DNA of 64,000 bases, taken from positions 56,478 through 120,477 of the forward strand of contig CBFHSX010000001.1 of NCBI GenBank assembly GCA_965658615.1. The letters are read 5' to 3'. Under the pieces are notes generated by a model that was not told where the DNA came from, ran no database searches, and saw only the letters and a program-made list of their open reading frames with translations. A program made the translations under genes and the position numbers. The stretch is from UBA8337 sp965658615. Its GTDB lineage: Bacteria > Pseudomonadota > Alphaproteobacteria > RS24. Positions 42,760 to 52,886 of the stretch are shown piece by piece (the first letter of the stretch is position 1; each line of letters starts with the position of its first letter).

Positions 42760-45700
42760 TCAAGCCGGCTTGCGCGCGCCGGATAAAATTTCTGCCAAAG
42801 CTGTTGCCAATTGCCCGTCATCCAGCCAATCAACACTTGCCTGGCGCGTCCAAACCAGGCCGCAGCGCACCGGTTTTTCCGGCTTGGCGGCGCGCATCAG
42901 CGCCTGATAGGCAGCCATTTGCAGGCCATAGGCAAGCGGCAGCGTATCTGGCCGTTGGCCGGTTTTGAAATCCACCAAATAAATCACCTCATCGGTTTCA
43001 ACATAGCGGTCAATCAACCCTGACAGGGCCAGCTTTTGACCATTATCCAAGGTCAGAAAACCGGCAATCGGTGCTTCGGCGCGTGCGGCGGGCGAGAATA
43101 CCGGCGCCAAATCCGGCGTGGCCATCAGTGCCGTGACCTCTTCCATCGTCGCCGCATCGGCTTTTGTGTCGCTATCCGCCTGGCGGGCCAGAAAAGCCAG
43201 ACCGGCGCTATGGCGGGTTTCCGGCGGCAAGGCGGGCAGGCTTTCCAGCAATTTATGCACAAGACGCCCGCGTTGCGCGGCCGCTGCCAGGCGCGGCGCC
43301 TTATCCTCTTGCGGACCCAATAGCCCTGCCTCGCCTATGACATCAGGGGCCGGATCATTGGCCAAACCGGAGGGCGAGAATATTTTGTCGCCAATATAAT
43401 CCGTCGCTTGCGCCATATCGGGGGCATCGGCCAGCCAATCCGGCAAGGACGTCGTAGCCGCTTGCGCCTCGGTTTTTTCAACCACCGCCAAGGGCAATTC
43501 CTGACTGTCGGGCCAGAGGGTTATCGCATCGGTTTCCGGCGCTGCGCCAAACGCCGCCACTAGGCGCTCATACCAACAATTTTGCGGCAATTTAGCATTG
43601 CGACGCGAGAGATAACCGCCAATATAAAGCCGGTCGCGGGCCCGCGTCAGCGCCACATACAGCAGGCGTTTTTCTTCTTCTGCTGCCAATTGCGCCGCCG
43701 CCTCGACCAACCCCTGCCCATAGGCTTCGCGCAAATGCTGGCTGGCGCGCCAAAGCGGAAGCCCGTCTTCATCAAGCTGCAGCGCATCGCTGCGCCCGCC
43801 GCCTTTCACCGGTCGCCGACAGGTATCGGGCAGAAACACAATCGGCGCTTCCAAACCTTTGGCGCCATGCACGGTCATGATACGCACCGCCGCGCCGCGA
43901 CCCTCCATATCGCGCTTGATTTCCTGTTGGCCGTGCCGCAGCCAATGCAAAAAACCCTGCATAGATGCGACATGGCGCTGTTCATAAGCGAGGGCCAGAC
44001 GTAATAATTCGGCCACCGGATCGTCGATCTCAGCACCCAATTGCGCGCGCAAATCCGCATGCCCGCCTTGCGCCGCGAGCAATTGCGACAACCATTCAAA
44101 CGGCGATAAATAATCGATCTGATTGCGCATCCATAAAAGCCGCTCATGCGCCTTGGCCAGTTTCTTGTCATGCGCCGCCTCAAAAGCCTGCCACAGACTG
44201 CCGGTGCGGCCATACGCGAGGTCGAAAAGCCGGTCTTCGCCAACCCCGCAAAGCGGGCTCCGCAGCAGACAGGCCAATGTCAGATCATCCTCGCTATTAA
44301 GCGCAAAATCTGCCGCCGCCAGAATATCCATAATCACCATTTGCTCAAGCAGCACCATACGGTCGGCCCCGGCCACTTGAATGCCCCGCCGTTTCAATGC
44401 ACGGATCATCTCATCGACAAAACCGTCACGCTTTCTGACCAGAATAAGCATATCGCCGGCCGTCACATTTTGCGTCTTATCGCCAATCAGCGCCTCGGCC
44501 TTGGCGGCAATGCGCGCCGCCAGACGCGCCGCCGCATCGGCCTCCCCGACAGCGTTCGGCACATCCCATAAATCGGTCTGCGCCGCCTCATTTTGCGGCC
44601 GCTCCAAGGGCCATAATTCGACATGGCCGGTCGCATCGGCGCGATGCGCCAAATGCGTCACCGGCTCGCGGCTGACACCTTGGCGCGCCGCCATATCGGC
44701 AAAAACCGCATCGACCAGTTCCAAAATCTGCGGCGTCGAGCGCCAAGACAATGTCATCGGTACATAATGAAAATCCCCGCCAACCGCCTTCACCGCGCGC
44801 TCAAAATAATGCCGTTGCGCGTCAAACTGGCTTGGGTCAGCGCCTTGAAACGAGAAGATGGATTGTTTTTCATCGCCCACGGCAAACAGCGTGCGCGGCG
44901 TCTGATGCCCGCCATCGCCGCTGAAAAATTCATCGGCCAGCGCGCCGATAAGCCGCCATTGCGCCGGGCTCGTATCCTGCGCCTCATCCACCAGAATATG
45001 TTGCAGGCCGCTATCGATTTTGAACAACACCCATTGCGCCGCCCGCTCGCCGCTCAGCAGCCTATTGGTGGTGGCGATCAAATCATCATAATCCAGCATG
45101 GCGCGCGCAGCTTTGGCGGCGGCATAATCGGCGATCAGCGCCTTGGCGAAAGCCAACAAGGCGGCGGTCAAATCATAGGTGGCGCGGGCCCGCAATTTGG
45201 CCTCACACGCTTCTACTTGCGCCGCCAAATCCTGCATAAGCTCGGCCAATTTTGGCTGCGCGTCGCGCAAATCCCTAGTCGCCAGCGTGGCGCGTATGTG
45301 CCCCCCTTGCGTCAGGAAAATCGGGGCCAGCCCGGCCCATTGCGCCCTTTCGGAACCGGTGGCGTTTTCGGCCGCCTCGGCATCCGCCATCCAAGCGGCA
45401 AATTGCGCCGCGCGTTTTTTGTCAGACACTGCGCCCTCAGACAGCCATGCTGCCAAGGCGCGGGCATGCGGCGCCACAGCGCGGCGCGCATTCGCCATAA
45501 GTGCTGCCTCGTCCGGCACCGGCTTATCGCCAAGCGCCAGCCCGGTTTTATGCGCCAGTTTTTTTAAATGCACGGCCATATCGAGCTGCTCAAAGGCGGC
45601 ACGCCGGTCAATGATCAGCCGCCCCAATTGCAACAGATCGGGTTCCGACAAAGCACGCGACAGTAAGCTCATCGCGCCGCCCAAAGCTTTTTCATCGGCA

Positions 45701-46167
45701 TTGCGTATCAAGCTTGTGACCAGCTCGAAATGCATATCCTGCATATCCTGCTCGTCCATCAAATCGAATTGCGGCGACAGGCCGGCCTCCAAGGGAAACC
45801 GCTTCAGCAGGCTTTCGCAAAACGCATGAATGGTTTGTACCCGCAAGCCCCCGGGGGTTTCCAACGCACGGGCAAATAAAACGCGCGCCGCGCCCAAATC
45901 ATCGGGCACAATGTCAGCCCCCAATCTCTCGCCAATCGCAGCGCGCAATGTCACATCATCCATCAGCGCCCATTGGCCCAAAAGGTCGAACAGACGCTCC
46001 TGCATTTCCGCCGCGGCCGAGCGCGTATAGGTGAGGCATAGAAGTTTTTGCGGCGCCACGCCGTCCAGCATCAGGCGCACCAGACGCGACACCAAAATAT
46101 AGGTTTTACCGGCACCGGCATTGGCACCGACCCAGGCCGATGCATCGGGCTGTATCGCTTGGCTCAT
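42760..46167 (-). CDS. addA: Double-strand break repair helicase AddA
   Basis: A 1135-residue UvrD-like helicase-nuclease subunit. Walker A is VGANAGAGKTYILVSR at the N-terminus; other helicase motifs are LVDEAQDTSPAQW, VGDEKQSIFSFQGADP, MTVHGAKGLEAPIVFLPDT and LLYVALTRARDRLYIGG. The C-terminal nuclease has LSGLIDRYVETDEVIYLVDFKTGQ. With AddB it processes DNA ends for RecA recombination. The frame opens at 46206, but the ATG at 46167 overlaps the addB stop (ATGA) and gives a normal N-terminus. Confidence 0.96.
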   Translation of the reverse strand: MSQAIQPDASAWVGANAGAGKTYILVSRLVRLMLDGVAPQKLLCLTYTRSAAAEMQERLFDLLGQWALMDDVTLRAAIGERLGADIVPDDLGAARVLFARALETPGGLRVQTIHAFCESLLKRFPLEAGLSPQFDLMDEQDMQDMHFELVTSLIRNADEKALGGAMSLLSRALSEPDLLQLGRLIIDRRAAFEQLDMAVHLKKLAHKTGLALGDKPVPDEAALMANARRAVAPHARALAAWLSEGAVSDKKRAAQFAAWMADAEAAENATGSERAQWAGLAPIFLTQGGHIRATLATRDLRDAQPKLAELMQDLAAQVEACEAKLRARATYDLTAALLAFAKALIADYAAAKAARAMLDYDDLIATTNRLLSGERAAQWVLFKIDSGLQHILVDEAQDTSPAQWRLIGALADEFFSGDGGHQTPRTLFAVGDEKQSIFSFQGADPSQFDAQRHYFERAVKAVGGDFHYVPMTLSWRSTPQILELVDAVFADMAARQGVSREPVTHLAHRADATGHVELWPLERPQNEAAQTDLWDVPNAVGEADAAARLAARIAAKAEALIGDKTQNVTAGDMLILVRKRDGFVDEMIRALKRRGIQVAGADRMVLLEQMVIMDILAAADFALNSEDDLTLACLLRSPLCGVGEDRLFDLAYGRTGSLWQAFEAAHDKKLAKAHERLLWMRNQIDYLSPFEWLSQLLAAQGGHADLRAQLGAEIDDPVAELLRLALAYEQRHVASMQGFLHWLRHGQQEIKRDMEGRGAAVRIMTVHGAKGLEAPIVFLPDTCRRPVKGGGRSDALQLDEDGLPLWRASQHLREAYGQGLVEAAAQLAAEEEKRLLYVALTRARDRLYIGGYLSRRNAKLPQNCWYERLVAAFGAAPETDAITLWPDSQELPLAVVEKTEAQAATTSLPDWLADAPDMAQATDYIGDKIFSPSGLANDPAPDVIGEAGLLGPQEDKAPRLAAAAQRGRLVHKLLESLPALPPETRHSAGLAFLARQADSDTKADAATMEEVTALMATPDLAPVFSPAARAEAPIAGFLTLDNGQKLALSGLIDRYVETDEVIYLVDFKTGQRPDTLPLAYGLQMAAYQALMRAAKPEKPVRCGLVWTRQASVDWLDDGQLATALAEILSGARKPA

Positions 46168-49100
46168 TCTGACCCCCCATCGCCGTCTTCGGCGGCGCGT
46201 TGCCATTCGGCGCGACGCGCCAAATGGTCATAGGCGCGCGCGTCACGGCCCGGGCGAATATGCGCGTAATAGGGCCGCGCCGCGTCACGATAAGCCGTGA
46301 TTAATTTCGTCACCATATCAACCGCGCCGCCCACCAAGTCCGCATCGACCGGAATATCGGTCAGCTTGGCCGGCGGTGTGCGCCCATTTATCTGCCAATA
46401 GCTCAAGCGGCCGGCTATGCCTTTGACGGTTTTACCTTTATCGCCGAAGCCACCCGCCTCCAATATTGCCGCTTCTAGCGTCAATTGCGGGCTTTCATGG
46501 TTTTCGACGCGGCGCTTACTGGGTGGCGCACCGGTTTTGTAATCGATAATTTCAAAACGTCCATCAGCCAGCGCGTCAATGCGGTCGGCCTTGGCAGTGA
46601 CGGTGAACGCCCCGCCCGGCAGGTCGAGCTGCAGCGCGCCGGATGTTTCGACATGGCTTTGTGTCACCGTTGCGGCGCGCGCCTTTTCATGCGCCGCCAG
46701 CCAATAGGCGATGGCCTCAAGGCGGGCACGCCAGAACACCAAAAGCGCCTCGCCGCCCGGCATGTCGCGCTCAATTTCTTCCGCCAGCTGCATAAAGGCC
46801 CGCGCTGCATCGGCTTTCAAATGGCCCTTATCGTCGATGAAACGCTCGAATAATTTGTGCAGAAGACTGCCGCGATCGGCGGCAGAAGGCGGCGCATCGA
46901 CCGGCTCCCATTCGCGCAAATTCAGAATCTTCTTGGCGTAAATCTCATAAGGATTGTGCAAGAGGGTCTCGATTTGGGTCACCGATAATTGGTTGGGGCG
47001 CGCCGCCACGGGCGGTGTCGGGGCCGGCGGGCGCGCAGGTTTTTTGTCGTCTGCGCTGCCTGCATCAAGCTGCTGCCACCAATCGAGATATTGCTGCCCC
47101 TGTCGGCGCGGCAGCGCGCCGCAAACGGTTTCCAAGCGCCGCAGCCAACGCGCTGCCACGGCCGGTGAGCCATCAAGTTTTTGCGAGCGCGTCAAATATA
47201 CCTCACCGGCAGCGGCCGATTGCACAAAGTCATGCGCCGCCTGCCCGATTTGCCGTTCCGGCTGGCTCATCCCCATATCGGCTCGCATGGGGCGCGACAG
47301 CCACGGCCCGGTTTCCGGCAAGGGCGGCCAACTCCCCTCATTCAGACCGCCGAGGATCATCACATCGGCTTGCATGAGACGCGCTTCCAAGGGGCCGAGT
47401 ATCATCAGGCGCGGGTCGACCGGGGTTTGCATCCGCACCGGCTGACGATAGAGCCACATATCCAAAAGCGCCGGCCAATCTGCCATGCTGAGCGGCCCGG
47501 CCAAGGCACTTTGCGCATGCAGCCCTTCCAAAAGGCGCGCCAAAGCGCGGCCTTCTTCGCCTTGTTGCATTTGCGCAAAGGCGGCTTCGCGATCCCCATC
47601 ATCAGCGCATATCAGCCCGATGCAGCTCTCCCAAAGAGCACCAATATGCGCCTCACTCAAAGCCGGTTCGGGCAGCGCAGCGAGCGGGTGAAACGCCGCT
47701 TCCATCCGTGCCAGCAAAGCCAGCACCGCTGCGTCCTCGGGCTTGGTACCGTTCTCGGCCTGCTTATGCGCCAATGCCGCGCGCAGGCCGGAAAGCCCTC
47801 CGGCCAGCCCACCGGTCGGGCGGGCACCGCGCAAGAGGCGCTTTTCAAGCTGCCGCGTTACCGCCATATGGGCCCCGCGCGCCTGCCCCAAATGCACCAG
47901 CGGATGCTTTAACACGGCCAATATGTCGACCGGCGCAAAACCGGCAGCGTGGCACGCCAGCACACGGCGCAGCAAATTGGCCAGCGGCAAGTTGGGCAAG
48001 GGCACGCCGGCACTGTCATCGACGCTAATGCCCCAGCGTTTCAACTCAAGCGCGACACGGCGCGCCAAATTGCGGTCGCGCGTCACCAGCGCCGCTGTTC
48101 TCTTGTCTTGGTGCAACACGCTGCGCATTAAGACCGCAATGGCACCCGCTTCGGCGCGCGGCTCCGGCGCTTCGATGAGATGCACATGATCGAGCTGTGG
48201 TTTTTCGTCAGCATCGACCCTAACGGCCCATTGCGCAGTATTTTCAGCAGGCGTCAGGGCCAGACCGAGGGTTTCAACACGCGGGCCAGCGGCGTGACTG
48301 CCGGGCCATGGCTGCACATCACCGCGCTCGATCTGCATATGCGCCAGCAATTGCGCCAAGGCATATTGCGGATGCGACTCGCTTTCATGGATGGCCTGCC
48401 AATCGGCATCGCTGGCCTGCATATCGAGCCCCGGTAGTATCACGGCACCGTTTGGCAGGCGCGCAACCAAGTCCAACAAATCTGCCGTGGCGCGAATCGA
48501 GCCGGTCGAACCGGCGGCAATAACCGGATGGGTTGGCGGGGCAGTGCGCCATTTCCCCCGCCGTTCACGCAGCAGCGCATTGCGTCTGGCGGTCGGGTCC
48601 ATATGCCCCATTTCATCCAGCATTTGCGGCCAATATTCGGTGATGATTTTCAAAAACTCCAGCGTCTCCTGCCAGTTTTCCGATAGCTCATCCGGCACCA
48701 GATCGGGTAATTTGCGCCAATCAAGCTGCTCGTTTTGCGCCTGATCGAGAAAGCTCTCAAGGTCAAAAGCCAATGCCGATAATTTTACCGGATTAAGCCC
48801 GCCCGGCCCCATGCGACCGGATTTTTCGACCCAAAACCGGATCAGCGGCAATAAATGATAATGCCGCGCCATGGGCTCAATCGCCGGAGGTAAATCAAGT
48901 GCGGCCGCCGCCTCGCTGAGCGGCGCATCATCATCCAAATCGCCCAATGTGCGAATTTGCGGCAAGAGCAATGCGCTTTGTCCTTGCGCAGCCGCTTTCT
49001 GCATCAAGATAGCAGCCAGATCGCGCGCTGCGCGCCGCGTCGGCAATAGGATCTCGACATCCTCCAACGCCGCCGCGCCAAACAGTGCCTGCCTCTCATC

Positions 49101-49187
49101 GCCGTCCAGCAGCGTTGTCGCCAAGCACGGCAGAAACGCCTGGCCGGCGGCAATATTGAAAATGCGAGCGGGTGAAGAATCGTCCAT
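46164..49187 (-). CDS. addB: Double-strand break repair protein AddB
   Basis: A 1007-residue partner of AddA, alphaproteobacterial type. The N-terminal helicase-like half contains LLPTRRAARDLAAIL and TRDRNLARRVALELKRWG. The C-terminal nuclease domain begins LSVTQIETLLHNPYEIYAKKIL and carries GRFEIIDYKTGAPPSK, the catalytic D-Y-K. The position where Firmicutes AddB has an iron-sulfur Cys (CPF) reads NPY, so no such cluster is expected. addB-addA overlap by four bases. Confidence 0.95.
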   Translation of the reverse strand: MDDSSPARIFNIAAGQAFLPCLATTLLDGDERQALFGAAALEDVEILLPTRRAARDLAAILMQKAAAQGQSALLLPQIRTLGDLDDDAPLSEAAAALDLPPAIEPMARHYHLLPLIRFWVEKSGRMGPGGLNPVKLSALAFDLESFLDQAQNEQLDWRKLPDLVPDELSENWQETLEFLKIITEYWPQMLDEMGHMDPTARRNALLRERRGKWRTAPPTHPVIAAGSTGSIRATADLLDLVARLPNGAVILPGLDMQASDADWQAIHESESHPQYALAQLLAHMQIERGDVQPWPGSHAAGPRVETLGLALTPAENTAQWAVRVDADEKPQLDHVHLIEAPEPRAEAGAIAVLMRSVLHQDKRTAALVTRDRNLARRVALELKRWGISVDDSAGVPLPNLPLANLLRRVLACHAAGFAPVDILAVLKHPLVHLGQARGAHMAVTRQLEKRLLRGARPTGGLAGGLSGLRAALAHKQAENGTKPEDAAVLALLARMEAAFHPLAALPEPALSEAHIGALWESCIGLICADDGDREAAFAQMQQGEEGRALARLLEGLHAQSALAGPLSMADWPALLDMWLYRQPVRMQTPVDPRLMILGPLEARLMQADVMILGGLNEGSWPPLPETGPWLSRPMRADMGMSQPERQIGQAAHDFVQSAAAGEVYLTRSQKLDGSPAVAARWLRRLETVCGALPRRQGQQYLDWWQQLDAGSADDKKPARPPAPTPPVAARPNQLSVTQIETLLHNPYEIYAKKILNLREWEPVDAPPSAADRGSLLHKLFERFIDDKGHLKADAARAFMQLAEEIERDMPGGEALLVFWRARLEAIAYWLAAHEKARAATVTQSHVETSGALQLDLPGGAFTVTAKADRIDALADGRFEIIDYKTGAPPSKRRVENHESPQLTLEAAILEAGGFGDKGKTVKGIAGRLSYWQINGRTPPAKLTDIPVDADLVGGAVDMVTKLITAYRDAARPYYAHIRPGRDARAYDHLARRAEWQRAAEDGDGGSE

Positions 49188-49227
49188 TCCCTATTATAGC
49201 ACGAGCTTGGGGCAGGTGAGCGGCGCG

Positions 49228-49941
49228 TTAGCGTTTGGCCAAAACGGCCTCGGCGGCGGCACGGCCCTCCGGCGTGCCGACATGCATCCAACGCCCGTCC
49301 AGCACATGGCCGTAAAGCCCACCTGCATGTTGCGCCGTGTCATAGACCTTGTTCAACGAAAACGGCCCGTCGGGCATAGCGGCAAACAAGGCCGGGGTCA
49401 GGATTTGCACACCGGCGAAAATATACGGCGCGGCTTCATCGGCGCGCCGCTTCATGCGCCCATCCGGTGCCAGATGATAATCGCCGATCCCGTCATAGCC
49501 GGTGGCGCGATGCCGATCGGCCAGTAACAAGCGCGCCTGCATGGAGCTTGGGTCAAAACCCTCAATCAGCTCTTGCAGGGCGGCGGCGTCCTCTTGCCAT
49601 AGAATATCCGCATTGGCGACGAGAAACGGCGCGTCGCCCAAGAGAGGCAGGGCTTTTTTCACGCCGCCGCCAGTCTCCAGCAGCGCGCCGCGCTCATCGG
49701 AAATGACAATATCTACGCCCTGATGCGCCGCTGCAAAACCGTCCAGCATGGCTTCGATCATGGCTGCTTTATGGTGCACATTGACGATAATTTTCGTGAC
49801 ACCCGCCGCCAGCACCCGCGCCAGCATGCGCGCCAGAAGGGTTTCACCGCCAATCTCGACCAATGGCTTTGGCGGGTCGGTATCGGCGGCGCGCATGCGC
49901 GTGCCCTTGCCGGCCGCCAATATCATCGCCGTCTCAATCAT
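49228..49941 (-). CDS. murU: Nucleotidyltransferase, MurU-like (N-acetylmuramate-1-phosphate uridylyltransferase)
   Basis: A 237-residue sugar-1-phosphate nucleotidyltransferase. The signature AMILAAGKGTRMRAADTDPPKPLVEIGG is at the N-terminus, with LETGGGVKKALPLLGDAPFLVANADILW next. The upstream gene is a TsaE-AmgK fusion, and AmgK plus MurU form the recycling route from MurNAc to UDP-MurNAc known in Pseudomonas and relatives. The frame opens at 50049, but the ATG at 49941 matches the family and overlaps the upstream stop by eight bases. Confidence 0.87.
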   Translation of the reverse strand: MIETAMILAAGKGTRMRAADTDPPKPLVEIGGETLLARMLARVLAAGVTKIIVNVHHKAAMIEAMLDGFAAAHQGVDIVISDERGALLETGGGVKKALPLLGDAPFLVANADILWQEDAAALQELIEGFDPSSMQARLLLADRHRATGYDGIGDYHLAPDGRMKRRADEAAPYIFAGVQILTPALFAAMPDGPFSLNKVYDTAQHAGGLYGHVLDGRWMHVGTPEGRAAAEAVLAKR

Positions 49942-51457
49942 TTTCCAGCTCCAGCGCAGCGGGAGCGTACTTAGCCAACCACGCGGCCATGGGGGCCAAT
50001 CCTTGATGCGCCAAAGCCGTACGCAGATAACCCAAAACACGCGGCACATGTTTTAAATAGCCGGGTTTTTTATCGCGTTCGGCCAGACGGATGAAAATAC
50101 CGGCGATCTTCAAATTGCGTTGCGCCGTGACCAGCGCATAGGCGGCTTCGAAATCGGCCCGCGCCGCCTCATCATCGCCAAAGCGGGCCTGCATATAATG
50201 CGCCAGCCCATCGGCCTGCACCGGTGCCGGCACATCGAGCCGCGCGTCGCAAAGCAGCGAGGCCAAATCATAGGCCGCATGACCGACCAGCGCATCCTGC
50301 ACATCGATCAGGCCGATGCGAAACCGCGCCTGCGCCGTCTCGCGCCATAAAAGATTGACCGAATGATAATCGCGCAAAACCGTGACCGGCGCGTGCAAAG
50401 CCAGCGCATCGCCGGTCTTTTGCCAAAAGGTCAGAAAATCAGCGCGCGCTGCAGCCGATATCTCTATGCCGCGCCATGGCAAATACCAATCGAGAAAAAG
50501 GCTCACCTCCACAGCCTGCACCGCGCCATTATAGGGAGCCAGAAAATCGGCTGCTTCTTGGGCGTGCAAATGAATAAGGCTTGCCACTGCCTCGTGATAA
50601 AACACCGACCGGTCAAGGGTCGGGTCATTGGCGATATGGCGATCGCCGAAATCCTGCATCAACGCAAAACCCGCCGCCGTATCGCGCGCCAGAAGCGCCG
50701 GAGCCGACAGCCCATGCGCGCCCAACCAATCGACCATGCGGCAATAGGCCGGCATGGCTTCGGCCAAATGCGCGACGCGGCTATAGGGCTGGCCGTCATA
50801 TATGGCCGGGCCATCCGGCCCTTTCGCCCAATCCATTAATATGGCCGATTGCCCGTCATGCGTCAGGCGTTCATAGCGCCGGGTTGAGGCGTCACCGGCC
50901 AAGGGGGCGCGCGCCGCCTTTTGCCAGCCGGCATCAGCCAGAAAATCGCTCAGCGCCGCATCCCGCCGGGCCGCTTCATGCAAAGCCGCAATGATGGCGG
51001 GCGCAGCCTCGATTTCAATATAACGGCTTTCATCCGGCGCCTCTTGCAGGCGCACGGTAACACTGGGCGCGGGCAGCAGCCCCTCGGCGCGCACCGCCCA
51101 TTCGACAAGACAAATATGGTCGTCCAGCACATCCAGCAAGCCTAACTCGTCTATCTCGGATGCGTCGCCTAGCCGGTATAAGTCGACATGCCAAATTGCC
51201 GGCACAGTGTCCTCATAGGGCTGAACCAACGCAAAGCTGGGGCTCGGCACAATGGTCGCCACGCCGCAGCGCGCTTGAATGAGCCCGCGCGCAAAAGCGG
51301 TTTTGCCGGCCCCCAAATCGCCCTCCAGCGAGATCAGCCAGCCGCTTTGTCCCGACGTCATTTGCGCGGCAGCGATTTGCGCCAACCAAGACGCACAACG
51401 CAAAGTGGCCGCTTCATCAGCGGCCACAAAGGAAAATTTATCTAACGCGTTGGCCAT
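49934..51457 (-). CDS. Fusion of TsaE (tRNA t6A ATPase) and AmgK-type sugar phosphotransferase
   Basis: A 507-residue two-domain protein. Residues about 1-150 are TsaE: P-loop SLEGDLGAGKTAFARGLIQ, then PSPSFALVQPYE and HVDLYRLGDASEIDELGL, acting with TsaB and TsaD to make N6-threonylcarbamoyladenosine in tRNA. Residues about 170-500 are an aminoglycoside-phosphotransferase fold like AmgK (LAGDASTRRYERLTHDGQSAILMD, LRDYHSVNLLWRE, GLIDVQDALVGHAAYDLASL with catalytic and metal residues), phosphorylating MurNAc/GlcNAc. Such fusions are known in alphaproteobacteria. murU follows, overlapping by eight bases, which supports the AmgK assignment. Confidence 0.88.
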   Translation of the reverse strand: MANALDKFSFVAADEAATLRCASWLAQIAAAQMTSGQSGWLISLEGDLGAGKTAFARGLIQARCGVATIVPSPSFALVQPYEDTVPAIWHVDLYRLGDASEIDELGLLDVLDDHICLVEWAVRAEGLLPAPSVTVRLQEAPDESRYIEIEAAPAIIAALHEAARRDAALSDFLADAGWQKAARAPLAGDASTRRYERLTHDGQSAILMDWAKGPDGPAIYDGQPYSRVAHLAEAMPAYCRMVDWLGAHGLSAPALLARDTAAGFALMQDFGDRHIANDPTLDRSVFYHEAVASLIHLHAQEAADFLAPYNGAVQAVEVSLFLDWYLPWRGIEISAAARADFLTFWQKTGDALALHAPVTVLRDYHSVNLLWRETAQARFRIGLIDVQDALVGHAAYDLASLLCDARLDVPAPVQADGLAHYMQARFGDDEAARADFEAAYALVTAQRNLKIAGIFIRLAERDKKPGYLKHVPRVLGYLRTALAHQGLAPMAAWLAKYAPAALELEND

Positions 51458-51496
51458 ATCTGCTTTTAACCAGATGACCCCGTTCGGGCAAGCCGC

Positions 51497-52786
51497 CTAA
51501 TAGCGGTAATGCTCCGGCTTGAACGGGCCGGCTTCCGGAATACCCAAATAGTCGGCTTGATCACTCGACAATTCGGTCAGTTTTGCCCCCAGCTTGGCAA
51601 GGTGCAGACGGGCCACTTTTTCATCCAAATGTTTCGGCAGCACATAAACTTGCTTGTCGTAATTTGACCCGTTTTGCCACAATTCGATCTGCGCCAGCAC
51701 CTGATTTGTAAAGCTGGCGCTCATCACAAAGCTCGGATGGCCGGTGGCACAGCCAAGGTTCAACAGCCGGCCCTCGGCCAGCAGGATGATACGCTTGCCA
51801 TCGGGAAACTCCACCTCATCGACCTGCGGTTTGACATTGTGCCAAGCATGGTTTTTCAACGCTGCGACTTGGATCTCACTGTCAAAATGGCCGATATTGC
51901 CGACAATGGCACGGTCTTTCATCTCGCGCATATGGTCGAGTGTGATGATGTCTTTATTGCCCGTCGCGGTGATAAAAATATCGGCGATCGGCGCGGCGTC
52001 TTCCATGGTCGTGACTTCATAGCCTTCCATGGCGGCTTGCAGCGCGCAAATCGGGTCGACCTCGGTCACCATAACGCGCGCGCCTTGCGAACGCAGGCTT
52101 TCAGCCGAGCCTTTACCGACATCGCCATAGCCACACACAACGGCGATTTTACCCGCCATCATCACGTCAGTGGCGCGCTTAACGCCATCGACCAGGCTTT
52201 CGCGGCAACCATACAGATTGTCAAATTTCGACTTGGTGACACTGTCATTGACATTGATCGCCGGAATTTTCAGCGTGCCCTCTTTGGCCATCTCATAGAG
52301 ACGCAGCACACCGGTGGTGGTTTCTTCTGACACACCGACGCAATCATCAAGGATTTCGGGATATTTATCATGGCACAATGTGGTCAGGTCGCCGCCATCA
52401 TCCAGCAGGATATTCGGTGTCCAGCCATCCGGGCCCTTAACGGTCTGCTCGACGCACCACCAGTATTCTTCTTCCGTCTCTTCTTTCCACGCAAAGACCG
52501 GCACACCCGTCGCGGCAATGGCGGCGGCGGCGTGGTCTTGTGTCGAGAAAATATTGCATGATGACCAGCGCACTTCAGCGCCCAATGCCGTCAGCGTTTC
52601 AATAAGCACGGCGGTTTGAATGGTCATATGCAAACAACCGGTGACGCGCGCGCCTTTGAGCGGCTGCGTGGCACCATATTCCTCGCGCAGCGCCATCAGG
52701 CCGGGCATTTCGGTTTCGGCAATAGCGATTTCCTTGCGGCCCCAATCGGCCAGCGCAATATCGGCAACTTTGTAATCTTGTGTCAT
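51497..52786 (-). CDS. ahcY: Adenosylhomocysteinase
   Basis: A 429-residue NAD-dependent enzyme that splits S-adenosylhomocysteine to adenosine and homocysteine. Typical blocks are MPGLMALREEYGATQPLKGAR, ETLTALGAEVRWSSCNIFSTQDHAAAAIA, NVNDSVTKSKFDNLYGCRESL, the NAD site GKIAVVCGYGDVGKGSAESL, and the C-terminal KPEHYRY-like FKPEHYRY. GGAGG lies before the ATG. A palindrome and a promoter are visible just upstream (52811-52863). It recycles the product of methyltransferases. Confidence 0.97.
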   Translation of the reverse strand: MTQDYKVADIALADWGRKEIAIAETEMPGLMALREEYGATQPLKGARVTGCLHMTIQTAVLIETLTALGAEVRWSSCNIFSTQDHAAAAIAATGVPVFAWKEETEEEYWWCVEQTVKGPDGWTPNILLDDGGDLTTLCHDKYPEILDDCVGVSEETTTGVLRLYEMAKEGTLKIPAINVNDSVTKSKFDNLYGCRESLVDGVKRATDVMMAGKIAVVCGYGDVGKGSAESLRSQGARVMVTEVDPICALQAAMEGYEVTTMEDAAPIADIFITATGNKDIITLDHMREMKDRAIVGNIGHFDSEIQVAALKNHAWHNVKPQVDEVEFPDGKRIILLAEGRLLNLGCATGHPSFVMSASFTNQVLAQIELWQNGSNYDKQVYVLPKHLDEKVARLHLAKLGAKLTELSSDQADYLGIPEAGPFKPEHYRY

Positions 52787-52810
52787 GATAGACCTCCTGC
52801 AATTGCCGCT

Positions 52811-52863
52811 TTTGTATCAGCCAAAGCCGAGGATTGCAAGGGGATATAAACTTATCTTTATAT
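52811..52863 (-). promoter_or_regulatory. ahcY promoter with upstream AT-rich palindrome
   Basis: On the minus strand TTGCAA (52834-52839) and TACAAA (52811-52816) are 17 bases apart, about 25 bases from the ahcY start. Four bases upstream of the -35, the 20-base ATATAAACTTATCTTTATAT (52844-52863) has perfect seven-base arms ATATAAA/TTTATAT around a six-base centre. An ArsR-type SAH-responsive regulator (SahR) controls ahcY through AT-rich palindromes in other proteobacteria; this resemblance is from memory and no regulator gene is adjacent. Confidence 0.5.
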
Positions 52864-52886
52864 TGTTATCGGATAGCGCGAGCGGT

